Shown here: positions 18,857 to 27,258 of the stretch, piece after piece
Layout: each line of letters begins with the position of its first letter
Numbering within the stretch: position 1 is the first letter of the stretch
Origin: Blastocatellia bacterium
GTDB lineage: Bacteria; Acidobacteriota; Blastocatellia; UBA7656; JADIYM01
DNA: 64,000 bases
NCBI GenBank assembly: GCA_021463145.1
Contig: JAJTWZ010000007.1
Location: 1-64,000, forward strand
Direction: 5' to 3'
Program-made: the position numbers and the translations under genes
The notes under the pieces: generated by a model
Told to the model about the DNA's origin: nothing
The model's database searches: none
What the model saw: the letters and a program-made list of their open reading frames with translations, nothing else

Positions 18857-20341
18857 CTAATACGCCCTCCCGAAAAGCGCCACCTGTGATGTCTTCCGGC
18901 CGGTATAGAAGCAGACTCCTTCGCCGTCGTCCGCGCCATCGGGGAAGCATCTGATCGTCGCCTTCGTTTCTTCTTTTATCGTGTCCTCGTCTTCGCCCGT
19001 GCCGTCCCAGTGAACGCGCACGAAGCCTCCGTCTCCATCGATCAGCTGACGAAACTCGTCGTAACTCGACACGCGGCGCGTATTCGAATCTCGAAACTCG
19101 GTAGCCTGACGCAGAAGCCCTGCCTGGACCTCACTCAGCAATTCAGAAACGGCATCGGCCACCTGACCGGCGGGAATTCCAAACTGCTTGCCTTCCTTGC
19201 CGGGAACGTCACGCCGGCCCAGAACCACGGCATCGCTTTCGACGTCTCGAGGTCCGATCTCGACTCGCACGGGCACACCCCGCATTTCCCAGTCGTTGAA
19301 CTTGTATCCGGGCGAGACATCGTCACGAACGTCGAGTTTGACCCGGATGCCCGCTCCCGCAAGCGCCGCCTTCACTCTTTCCGCGTGCTCCATCACGGCC
19401 ACGCGTTCGGGGTCCTTTCTCCAGATCGGAACGATGACGGCCTGAATGGGCGCAATTACCGGCGGCAGCCGGAGGCCCTGGTCGTCGCCGTGCGCCATGA
19501 TCGCCGCGCCCACCATGCGCGTGCTAACGCCCCAGCTCGTCGTGTGGCAATACTGCTTTTCGTTGTTGCGGTCCAGATACTGGATATCGAATGCCCTGGC
19601 GAAGTTGGTTCCAAGATAGTGACTCGTGCCGGACTGCAGCGCCCAACCGTTCCCCATCAGTGCCTCGATCGTGTACGTTTCGACCGCGCCGGCGAACCGT
19701 TCCCTGGCGCTCTTGCGCCCCTTCACCACCGGTATCGCTGCATCGTTGATCGCGAAGTCCGCGTAGACGTCGAGCATTCGAAGCGTCTCCTCGACCGCCT
19801 CTTCCTCTGTCGCGTGTGCCGTATGGCCTTCCTGCCAGAGAAATTCGGTAGTCCGAAGGAACGGTCTCGTGCGCAACTCCCATCTGACGACGTTTGCCCA
19901 CTGATTGACGAGAAGAGGAAGGTCCCGGTAGCTCTGCACCCAGTTCGAGAACGTCGAACCGATGATCGTCTCCGAGGTCGGACGCACGATGAGAGGTTCT
20001 TCGAGTCTTGCCTCAGGGTCGGGAACGAGAGCGCCATCGGGACCGGCGATGAGCCGATGATGGGTGACCACCGCGCATTCCTTGGCAAATCCGTCGACGT
20101 GTTCCGCCTCGCGCTGCATGAAGCTCATCGGTATGAAGAGCGGGAAGTAGGCGTTGACGTGGCCAGTCGCCTTGAACCTTCGGTCCAGGCCGTCGCGAAT
20201 GTTCTCCCAGAGCGCAAAGCCGTACGGGCGAATGACCATGCATCCGCGCACGGGCGAGCTCTCGGCGAGTTGCGCGTCGCGGATCACGTCGAGGTACCAC
20301 CGTGAGTAGTCCTCGCTCCGGGGCGTTATCTTTTCAGCCAT
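18857..20341 (-). CDS. proS: Prolyl-tRNA synthetase, archaeal/eukaryal-type (short form)
   Basis: Charges tRNA-Pro. The 494 residues correspond to the short class II ProS without the bacterial editing insertion: RGCMVIRPYGFALWENI near residue 33 (motif 1 region), RWELRTRPFLRTTEFLWQEGHTAH (motif 2, positions about 19810-19885) and the GDDQGLRLPPVIAPIQAVIVP motif 3 region. An HGTP anticodon-binding domain follows, and the C-terminal zinc/Tyr-ending domain finishes FGRAY. This type occurs in archaea, eukaryotes and several bacterial phyla. The start ATG at 20341 gives full length. Leftward, downstream of a weak promoter-like sequence at 20377-20405. Confidence 0.96.
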   Translation of the reverse strand: MAEKITPRSEDYSRWYLDVIRDAQLAESSPVRGCMVIRPYGFALWENIRDGLDRRFKATGHVNAYFPLFIPMSFMQREAEHVDGFAKECAVVTHHRLIAGPDGALVPDPEARLEEPLIVRPTSETIIGSTFSNWVQSYRDLPLLVNQWANVVRWELRTRPFLRTTEFLWQEGHTAHATEEEAVEETLRMLDVYADFAINDAAIPVVKGRKSARERFAGAVETYTIEALMGNGWALQSGTSHYLGTNFARAFDIQYLDRNNEKQYCHTTSWGVSTRMVGAAIMAHGDDQGLRLPPVIAPIQAVIVPIWRKDPERVAVMEHAERVKAALAGAGIRVKLDVRDDVSPGYKFNDWEMRGVPVRVEIGPRDVESDAVVLGRRDVPGKEGKQFGIPAGQVADAVSELLSEVQAGLLRQATEFRDSNTRRVSSYDEFRQLIDGDGGFVRVHWDGTGEDEDTIKEETKATIRCFPDGADDGEGVCFYTGRKTSQVALFGRAY

Positions 20342-20376
20342 CGTCGAAAGTCCTCACCGTTCAAAAAAGACACCGG

Positions 20377-20405
20377 ATGCTAGCGGCGCGTTCCTGCACG
20401 CGCAA
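20377..20405 (-). promoter_or_regulatory. Weak promoter candidate for proS
   Basis: On the minus strand TTGCGC (20405-20400), a 17-base spacer and TAGCAT (20382-20377) lie 36 bases before the proS start codon. The -35 matches consensus at three positions only. Confidence 0.3.
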
Positions 20406-20433
20406 GCGACACGCTGCCGGCGCACGGACGCTT

Positions 20434-20456
20434 GCGCCACTCGAAAGCGGTGGCGC
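20434..20456. other. Stem-loop in the proS/M14 peptidase intergenic region
   Basis: GCGCCAC (20434-20440) pairs with GTGGCGC (20450-20456) around nine bases. It lies in a 256-base divergent intergenic region with no gene. A second, nearly contiguous palindrome lies at 20512-20526. Confidence 0.35.
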
Positions 20457-20511
20457 ATCATCCCGTGACCGCAATCGCCCTTACCTTCACGCTCCCTGAC
20501 TCTCGAGGCCT

Positions 20512-20526
20512 GTTTCAGTCTGAAAC
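20512..20526. promoter_or_regulatory. Perfect 7-1-7 palindrome upstream of the M14 peptidase gene
   Basis: GTTTCAG (20512-20518), a single T, then CTGAAAC (20520-20526). Symmetry and size suit a dimeric repressor operator. It lies 72 bases before the peptidase start codon. Alternatively it is chance. Confidence 0.35.
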
Positions 20527-20597
20527 GGCGGACATTGTCCTGCGACGGCCGCGCGGCAGGGCCGTGGGGGCGACAACCTTCAAGGAGACGACATTCG

Positions 20598-23477
20598 ATG
20601 CGCCATCTCGTGATTGCCCTTCTCTTACTCGCTTTGTGTCCGCCGGCACTCGTCCGCGCTTCCGTTCTTCCGCAATCGAGTGACCGGAAGCCGGTCTACG
20701 ACCTCTACCAGCGCGGACCGTATCGCGCCGGGGTACCGAGGCCCGAGTCCATCCTGGGTTACGAGCTGGGCGCGCGCGAGACGACGTACTGGGAGCAGGA
20801 GCGGGTAGTTCGCGCAATTGCCGACGCCGCGCCCGATCGAGTGAAGGTCATTCCGTACGGAAGAACAGTTGAAGGGCGTCCGCTTCGCATCGTCGTCATC
20901 TCGTCGCCCGAAAACATTTCGAACATCGAAACCATTCGTGCAAATGCTGCCCGCCTGGCCGATCCAAGGTCGCTGCCCGCGGCTGAAGCGGCAGAGATGG
21001 CGCGAAGCATGCCGGCCATAGTCTGGTTGAACCAGAACGTTCACGGCGACGAGTCGACATCGTTCGAATCGGGAATGGCGCTTATCTACAACCTCGCCGC
21101 GACGGAGGAACCGAAGCTTCTCGAGTCGTTGAAGAATTGCGTCATCATCGTGAACCCGTCCTTCAATCCCGACGGCCACGAACGATTCGCCGTCTATCAC
21201 AACTCGATCGGGATGAACGATCCGAACAACGACGCGATCGAGCACGCGCAACCGTGGGCGACCCACGGACGCTTCAACCACTACCGGTTCGACATGAACC
21301 GCGACAAGCTGGCGCTCTCGCAGCAGGAAGTGCGGATGGAGATCGCCGAGTACCTGCGGTGGAATCCGCACGTCTACGTGGATCAGCACGGCGAGGTCGA
21401 CCAGTACTTCTTCCCGCCCGTGGCGCTTCCGATCAATGACAATTCGGACAAGGCGTATCAGGACAAGTGGCTCGACAGGTACGGGCGCGGCAACGCGGCG
21501 GCGTTCGACAAGAACGGCTGGGACTACCACACCCGCGGCATCTTCGACTTTCTCTACGTTGGCTATCTGGACGCCTGGGCCGCACTCAACGGCGCTATCG
21601 GCATGACGTACGAGACTGACGGCGGCGGGAACCTCGGCTTTTCCTGGAGGCGGTCGGACGGAACCGTCATCACTCTTCGCAACGGCATCGAGCACCACCT
21701 GGTCGCGGCGATTGCGACGATCGAGACTACGTCGTTGCATCGCGAAGAGCGGCTCAACGACTTCTACGCGTTCCGTAGGGCCTCGATGGACGAAGGCCGG
21801 TCGAAGCCGATGAAGTACGTCGTCGTCTTGCCCGCTCGCGATCCTGAGCGGGCGGCCGCAATGATCACGATACTTCGTCGCGTCGGCATCGAGGTCAGCG
21901 TCGCTTCGGCCGCGTTCAGCTCCGTGGCCGCTCACGAGTACGGTAGCGCAGCTACCGCGCCCGGCGGAAAACGGCAGTTCGATTCGGGCGTTTACGTCAT
22001 CGATCTCGCGCAACCGCAGGGGCGTATGGCGCGCGCGTTCCTCGAACCGGACGCAAAGCTCAATCCGGAGTTCATAAAAGATCAGCTTGCGAGGAGGGAT
22101 CGGAACGACAAGCGAGGGAAGAACACTCCGCACGAGAGCGCCGGCTTCTACGACGTGACCGCGTGGTCGCTGCCGTTGACATTTGGCCTCGAGACTTACT
22201 GGCTTGGGGACACGCCGCCCATCGCTTCGCAGCAGCTGGGCGCTCCGGCCGATTTCGAACACGGCCGTCGCGCCCCGTTTTCGGCAGAGGGCGCGGTGTC
22301 TGGAGGAAGCGGCAAGCAGGCTTACGTTTTCTCCTACGGCACGAATGCGTCGGCGAGGTTGGCTCTCGCGTTGCTTCGTGAAGGATTCAGGATCGGGGTT
22401 GCGCAATACGAAATGAAGGCCGGCGGCAAGAAGTTTCCACGTGGCGCGATCGTCGCGCGGACGGGACGCAATCCCGAAACGCTCGCGGCGCGAATCGGAC
22501 AGCTTGCTCGTGAGACAGGCGTTCAGGTGACCGCGGTAGACAGCCAGTACTCCGACGACACGTTCGTTGGCATTGGTTCCGACGAGGTCCAGCAACTTCG
22601 TACGCCCCGGATTCTGGTGGCCGCCGGAGACGGCGTTGCGACCACGTCGTACGGAGCGATCTGGTACATGCTCGAACGGGAGCTTCAGTACCCATTCACC
22701 GCAATGGATCCGGAGAACATCCCCTACACGGATCTGCGCCGATTCAACGTCATCATCCTCCCGGATGGTTATTCCGGTACCTATGCGAGTCGAATTGGCC
22801 CTGGCGGGCTCGAGAAGTTGCGCGAGTGGGTCAACGATGGTGGCACTCTGATCGCGATCGGAGGCGCCACGCAGTACCTTGTTGCGAAGGACTCCAAGAT
22901 GACGTCGGCGCGAGCTGTGGGAGCCAGGGACGACGAAGGCGCGAAAGCTGCCGATGGCGCCGGCGACGAGAAAGAAGCGGAGCCTGCAGCTCCGGCGGCT
23001 GTTGAGCCCAATGCCAAGGAGAAAGCCGCAAAGGACACAAAGGCCGATGTGGACAAGGACGCCGGGAAGAAGCCGGAGAAGCCTGTCAAGGCGGTGCCCG
23101 AGACCCCGCTGAACGTACCGGGGGCGGTTTTCTGCGCCGACATCGATCACAACTATTTCATGAGCCTGGGTTTCGAGGAGACGAAGGTCTTCGTTCCGGT
23201 CAACACGGACCTGTTCCTGCGGCCAAGTGCGAAGGGAGCCAACGTTGTGGGATTCCCGAAGAACACAAAGGTGACGGCTGGCTTCATCTGGCCAAAGAAC
23301 ACCGAGCAGTTGATCGGCGGAACCTCGTATCTCGTAGAGGAACCGACCGGCGGCGGTCACGTCATACTCTTTTCGGAGGACATAACGTTTCGCCGGCTAT
23401 GGCGTGGCCTGGACCGGCTCTTCATCAACGGATTCCTCTTTGGCCCGGGCTTCTCGTCAGGTACGCCGGGCTTTTGA
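20598..23477 (+). CDS. Secreted M14-family zinc carboxypeptidase, large
   Basis: An exported metallopeptidase of 959 residues. A signal peptide (MRHLVIALLLLALCPPALVRA) is followed by the M14 catalytic domain: zinc ligands in NVHGDES (His and Glu of HxxE), the later zinc His in VDQHGEVDQYFFPP, and a candidate catalytic Glu in TYETDGGG. About 550 further residues contain predicted alpha/beta domains, including a glutamine-amidotransferase-like stretch (ILVAAGDGVATTSYGAIWYMLE to LIAIGGATQYLV). A lysine/alanine/glutamate-rich low-complexity insert lies near 770-835. The ATG at 20598 is chosen because AAGGAG is 9 bases upstream and it starts the signal peptide. It lies 100 bases before two ABC permease genes. 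Confidence 0.9.
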   Translation: MRHLVIALLLLALCPPALVRASVLPQSSDRKPVYDLYQRGPYRAGVPRPESILGYELGARETTYWEQERVVRAIADAAPDRVKVIPYGRTVEGRPLRIVVISSPENISNIETIRANAARLADPRSLPAAEAAEMARSMPAIVWLNQNVHGDESTSFESGMALIYNLAATEEPKLLESLKNCVIIVNPSFNPDGHERFAVYHNSIGMNDPNNDAIEHAQPWATHGRFNHYRFDMNRDKLALSQQEVRMEIAEYLRWNPHVYVDQHGEVDQYFFPPVALPINDNSDKAYQDKWLDRYGRGNAAAFDKNGWDYHTRGIFDFLYVGYLDAWAALNGAIGMTYETDGGGNLGFSWRRSDGTVITLRNGIEHHLVAAIATIETTSLHREERLNDFYAFRRASMDEGRSKPMKYVVVLPARDPERAAAMITILRRVGIEVSVASAAFSSVAAHEYGSAATAPGGKRQFDSGVYVIDLAQPQGRMARAFLEPDAKLNPEFIKDQLARRDRNDKRGKNTPHESAGFYDVTAWSLPLTFGLETYWLGDTPPIASQQLGAPADFEHGRRAPFSAEGAVSGGSGKQAYVFSYGTNASARLALALLREGFRIGVAQYEMKAGGKKFPRGAIVARTGRNPETLAARIGQLARETGVQVTAVDSQYSDDTFVGIGSDEVQQLRTPRILVAAGDGVATTSYGAIWYMLERELQYPFTAMDPENIPYTDLRRFNVIILPDGYSGTYASRIGPGGLEKLREWVNDGGTLIAIGGATQYLVAKDSKMTSARAVGARDDEGAKAADGAGDEKEAEPAAPAAVEPNAKEKAAKDTKADVDKDAGKKPEKPVKAVPETPLNVPGAVFCADIDHNYFMSLGFEETKVFVPVNTDLFLRPSAKGANVVGFPKNTKVTAGFIWPKNTEQLIGGTSYLVEEPTGGGHVILFSEDITFRRLWRGLDRLFINGFLFGPGFSSGTPGF

Positions 23478-23577
23478 GCTCGAAGGACAGCTGCCGCAAT
23501 CGTGATCCGAAAACCTGGCGGCGCGGATGCCGTAGAACTGAACGTGGAGCGGATGGCCGGACGGGAGGTTTGACCGC

Positions 23578-24807
23578 GTGCAGCAACTGATCGAAGCGGC
23601 CCGAATCGCGATGGCATCGATCTGGGCGCACAAGTTGCGGTCGTTTCTTACGCTGCTTGGCGTGATTATCGGCGTGTCGGTCGTCATCGCGGTTGCGACG
23701 CTGATCGAGGGAGCCAACGTCTATGTCGACGAGAAACTCGCGGCGCTTGGTTCCGGAGTCTTCTTCGTAAACAAGGCCTCGGTGACGAATGTCGGTGACT
23801 TCGAGAAGTTCCTCGAACAGATGAGGAAGAATCCAAATCTCGATATGCAGGACGTCGATGCGCTCGCGGAGCAGACGGTGATGGCCGAGCACGTTGGCGC
23901 GCTCGACGGACGCTCCGGGGAGGTCAGAAACGACACGGAACTCCTTCAGGACGTGGGCATCCAGGGGTGCACGCCGAACATGATCTACATGTCGCAGGTG
24001 ACACCGGAGCAGGGCAGATACGTCAACGTCTTCGACCAGAAGAATCGCCGTCCGGCGGCCTTTCTGGGCAGCGAGGTCAGCGACGCACTCTTTCCGTCCG
24101 TCGATCCCGTGGGCAGAGAGGTTCGGATCGACGGATTGACATACACGGTCGTTGGAGTCGCCAAGAAGATGGGCACCGTGCTGGGCCAGTCGCAGGACAA
24201 CTTCGTCATACTTCCGCTCTCCACCTACCTCAAGGTTTACGGTGCCCGGCGCTCGCTGACGATATACGTGAAGGCTCGGCCCGACGTGACCCTGGAACGT
24301 GCCCAGGACGACATTCGGACGATCCTCAGAGCGCGTCACCAGCGAACTTTCGACGAGAGCGATGATTTTGCGATCGTCAACGACCAGGCGATTGCCGACC
24401 TGGCTGGCCAGATCACGGGCATCGTAGCGGCGATCGCCATTCCAATCACTCTCATTTCGCTGGTCGTCGGCGGCATCGTGATTATGAACATCATGCTGGT
24501 GGTCGTTACCGAGCGGACCCGCGAGATCGGTATTCGAAAATCGCTTGGCGCGCGTCGCAACGACATCCTGATGCAGTTCCTCGTAGAGGCCGTGATTCTG
24601 TCGGGCACCGGCGGCGCTATCGGTGTCGTCGTCGCATATTCCACGATGAAGTTCGTTTCCTACCTGTCGCCAATACCGGCAGCGCTCCCCGTGTTCTGGT
24701 CGGTTCTCGCGGTTGCATTGTCGGCTGGCGTAGGGCTTTTTTTCGGGATCTATCCGGCGATGAAGGCTTCCAAGCTGGATCCGATCGTCGCGCTGCGGGC
24801 TGACTGA
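23578..24807 (+). CDS. MacB/FtsX-type ABC transporter permease 1
   Basis: An inner-membrane permease of 409 residues with GTG start; GGGAGG lies about 10 bases upstream. Topology is that of MacB: an N-terminal helix (LRSFLTLLGVIIGVSVVIAV), a periplasmic domain of about 230 residues (MacB_PCD type), and three C-terminal helices with the FtsX hallmark VVTERTREIGIRKSLGARRNDIL and a final PAMKASKLDPIVALR. It lacks an ATPase domain. It is paired with a second permease starting after a one-base gap, so the two probably form a heterodimer. The nearest suitable ATPase gene in the window is at 7849-8628. Confidence 0.93.
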   Translation: MQQLIEAARIAMASIWAHKLRSFLTLLGVIIGVSVVIAVATLIEGANVYVDEKLAALGSGVFFVNKASVTNVGDFEKFLEQMRKNPNLDMQDVDALAEQTVMAEHVGALDGRSGEVRNDTELLQDVGIQGCTPNMIYMSQVTPEQGRYVNVFDQKNRRPAAFLGSEVSDALFPSVDPVGREVRIDGLTYTVVGVAKKMGTVLGQSQDNFVILPLSTYLKVYGARRSLTIYVKARPDVTLERAQDDIRTILRARHQRTFDESDDFAIVNDQAIADLAGQITGIVAAIAIPITLISLVVGGIVIMNIMLVVVTERTREIGIRKSLGARRNDILMQFLVEAVILSGTGGAIGVVVAYSTMKFVSYLSPIPAALPVFWSVLAVALSAGVGLFFGIYPAMKASKLDPIVALRAD

Positions 24808-24808
24808 G

Positions 24809-26077
24809 ATGATCGGACTGCGAACCGACATCCGCGAGAACCTCTGGCTGGCCCTTGCTACGATATGGGAGCACAAGGTCCGTTCCGCGCTCACGCTTCT
24901 CGGCGTCGTCGTCGGCACGATGACGGTGATCGCCGTAGGCTCGATCCTTACAGGCATGAATGCCAGAGTCGATGCAATCGCAGAGCAGTTCGGTCCCAAC
25001 GTCGCATTCGTAACCAAGCAGAGCTCGGTCGGCATCAGGTTTGGACGCGCCCCGCGTGACGAGCGGATGCGCAAGAACCTCACCCAGGCCGACGCGGATG
25101 CCATCGCCGAATTGCCGGCCGTGGCGGGCGCGACGCCGACGAATCGTCTTGGGAGTTTCGGACCGTCGAACTCTTCGTTCAGCGTGAAGTACCGTGACGT
25201 GGAGTTCGCGCGACCGATCATTTTCGGCGTGTATTCGAATTATCCCGACATCCGATCGACGGAAGTGAAGGAGGGGAGATTCTTCGTCGACTCCGAGGCG
25301 AAGCGGTTCGAGCAGGTTGCGGTCATAGCGGAATCGGTCTCCACGGCGCTCTTCGGCGGTTACAACCCGATCGACAAGAGCGTCGACATCGACGGCCGCC
25401 CGTTTCGTGTCGTCGGCGTGATGAAACGCGGGGTTGGCGGATTGTTCGGAGGAGACGGCGCGGACGACCGGTTCATCTACGTTCCGTTCCAGACGCTCGA
25501 GAAGATGCATCCCGAGTTGGACGACGTTTCGATCACCCTGCGAGCCCGTGATGGGCAGATGGGTGCAATGTTCGACGAAGTCACCGAGCTGCTTCGCCGC
25601 CGCCGCGGTGTCAGGGCAAACCAGTCGAATGATTTCTCTATCTCCACCCCGGATGCGATCTTCGAGACGATCGGCTCGATGACGAAAATCCTGGGACTCA
25701 TCGTCGTGCCTTTGTCGGGAGCTGGATTGCTGATTGGCGGCGTCGGCGTCATGAACATCATGCTGGTTTCCGTCACCGAGAGGACGAAGGAAATTGGAGT
25801 TCGCCGGGCCGTCGGTGCGCGACGGCGCGACATCGTCTGGCAGTTCCTCATCGAAGCAATGTCGCTTACCGGAATCGGTGGCCTTCTCGGAATTCTCGTC
25901 GGGTGGCTCATATCGCTGCTGGTAACCGCGGTCATACCGTCCATTCCTTCGTCCGTGCCGCTCTGGTCGGTGGCTCTGGGGTTCTCTGTCTCTGTCGCGC
26001 TCGGCCTGGTGTTCGGACTCTGGCCGGCGGTGAAGGCCGCGCGCCTCGATCCGATCGACGCCCTGCGATACGAGTAA
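24809..26077 (+). CDS. MacB/FtsX-type ABC transporter permease 2
   Basis: Paralogue of the preceding permease (422 residues), with the same layout: first helix VRSALTLLGVVVGTMTVIAV, a periplasmic MacB_PCD domain and three C-terminal helices. VSVTERTKEIGVRRAVGARRRDI and the end AVKAARLDPIDALRYE are the FtsX/MacB signatures. It starts one base after the upstream stop and is followed by an imperfect inverted repeat. The periplasmic domain contains a loop rich in G/D (GGLFGGDGADDRF). Function is probably export or lipid extraction together with permease 1 and an unlinked ATPase; substrate unknown. Confidence 0.93.
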   Translation: MIGLRTDIRENLWLALATIWEHKVRSALTLLGVVVGTMTVIAVGSILTGMNARVDAIAEQFGPNVAFVTKQSSVGIRFGRAPRDERMRKNLTQADADAIAELPAVAGATPTNRLGSFGPSNSSFSVKYRDVEFARPIIFGVYSNYPDIRSTEVKEGRFFVDSEAKRFEQVAVIAESVSTALFGGYNPIDKSVDIDGRPFRVVGVMKRGVGGLFGGDGADDRFIYVPFQTLEKMHPELDDVSITLRARDGQMGAMFDEVTELLRRRRGVRANQSNDFSISTPDAIFETIGSMTKILGLIVVPLSGAGLLIGGVGVMNIMLVSVTERTKEIGVRRAVGARRRDIVWQFLIEAMSLTGIGGLLGILVGWLISLLVTAVIPSIPSSVPLWSVALGFSVSVALGLVFGLWPAVKAARLDPIDALRYE

Positions 26078-26123
26078 TTTCCGCACCATCGCCGGGAGCA
26101 GGCGCACCGTTGGTGCGGGAAAT
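26077..26123 (+). terminator. Inverted repeat after the permease pair
   Basis: ATTTCCGCACCA (26077-26088) is complementary to TGGTGCGGGAAAT (26111-26123) with one bulged base, enclosing a 22-base loop. It directly follows the permease stop codon. The end of the right arm is not T-rich, so this is a terminator-like stem. Confidence 0.45.
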
Positions 26124-26131
26124 CGGCTGCA

Positions 26132-26160
26132 TTGACACTCCAGGTACGGCGTGGCCTAAT
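26132..26160 (+). promoter_or_regulatory. Sigma-70-like promoter of the DUF4912-GH57 operon
   Basis: A perfect TTGACA (26132-26137), a 17-base spacer and CCTAAT (26155-26160) stand 38 bases before the DUF4912 start codon. Confidence 0.6.
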
Positions 26161-26198
26161 AGCCCGTTCGCGCGAAGCGCGAGCAAGGAGTGCGCCAG

Positions 26199-27242
26199 AT
26201 GTCGATTTTCACTAGTTGGATCACGTCGCCGGGGGGCCGAAAGCCGATCGAACTGGAACTGCCGGTCGATCCAGCCGCGCCGAGCGCACCGGCTCACGAT
26301 TCCGACGAAGTGACGTTCGTCGACTCCGGAATGGAGATTCCCGAGAGTTACGGCGTCGACATCGTTCGCGCGCTCGTTCAGGATCCGTTTCACCTGATGG
26401 TTTACTGGGAGATCCGGCCTGAAAGTTACTCGGCCATCGAGGGTCTGTTTCCGCGTGGTGAAGTCTCCACGTTCCGGCCATTCATGAGACTGACGGACCT
26501 CGATGCGGGCGACGAGGCATACGTCGCCATTCCACTGTCAGGAAAGTACTGGTTCTCGGTAAATCCAAGCAGCAGTTTCCGCATCGACGTCGGGGCATTG
26601 TCGTCGAGCTCGGGATTCGTGCCTGTCGTCCGCAGCAACGTCGTTCGCACTCCGGCGGGCACGGTGTCGACCGCGGTCGACGAAGATCCCAAGTTTCGCG
26701 TCGACACCCCGCGATTCGTCAAGCTGCTCGCGGTTACCGGGTTCGCGACGGACCGGGTGCTTACGGATGTCGCCAAGGCCGAGGCCGCCCTTGCCGCCGG
26801 CCTTCCGATGCCCGAGTTCGTTACGCAGCCGTCGCCGTCGCTGATTGACGCCTTCTCGCAACTGCCAGTTGCGGTTCGAACTGCGGCGGTGCGTATCGCA
26901 GAGGGCGAGTCGCTTGCGGCGAACGAAATCGAGGAACTGCCGGCGTCGCTGCGCTTCATGCTCGAGCGCCTCCTCGCTTCGGGCGAGTTCGACTCCGAGC
27001 TCCTCACTGCCGCGTTCATGCATCTGCTTCCTCAGTTGCTCAGGAACGTGCTCGATGGAGGCATCCTCGACGATCCGGCGCATCCGTTCCACTTGCCGCC
27101 TCGATTTGCGACTCTTGGATCTTCGGAGCACGTACAGCGGCCGCACGTGGACTGGAGCTGGATGCCGAGCATGGCCGAGTCGCTGTCACGGAGGCAGCCA
27201 GTGATCGCACCGGACGTCCTGGATCCCGTCCCAGCCGCCTGA
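26199..27242 (+). CDS. DUF4912 domain protein
   Basis: A 347-residue cytoplasmic protein. Residues 40-150 match DUF4912: IPESYGVDIVRALVQDPF then HLMVYWEIRPE, and a beta-rich end with KYWFSVNPSSSFRIDVG. The C-terminal 180 residues are helical and unrecognised. The start at 26199 is set by a GGAG ribosome site 8-9 bases upstream, in preference to an in-frame GTG nine bases earlier. It is followed after 16 bases by a GH57 branching enzyme. DUF4912 has no proven activity; its fold and neighbour suggest carbohydrate or glycogen binding or regulation. Confidence 0.82.
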   Translation: MSIFTSWITSPGGRKPIELELPVDPAAPSAPAHDSDEVTFVDSGMEIPESYGVDIVRALVQDPFHLMVYWEIRPESYSAIEGLFPRGEVSTFRPFMRLTDLDAGDEAYVAIPLSGKYWFSVNPSSSFRIDVGALSSSSGFVPVVRSNVVRTPAGTVSTAVDEDPKFRVDTPRFVKLLAVTGFATDRVLTDVAKAEAALAAGLPMPEFVTQPSPSLIDAFSQLPVAVRTAAVRIAEGESLAANEIEELPASLRFMLERLLASGEFDSELLTAAFMHLLPQLLRNVLDGGILDDPAHPFHLPPRFATLGSSEHVQRPHVDWSWMPSMAESLSRRQPVIAPDVLDPVPAA

Positions 27243-27258
27243 GCGCGGCGAGCCCTGC

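Noticed and set aside
20625-23360. A 911-codon open frame on the - strand
   Set aside because: Antisense to the M14 peptidase gene, no recognisable domain, GC-driven.
23425-26107. Two long open frames on the - strand opposite the permease genes
   Set aside because: The + strand has unmistakable MacB-type permeases in this stretch; the opposite frames are shadows.
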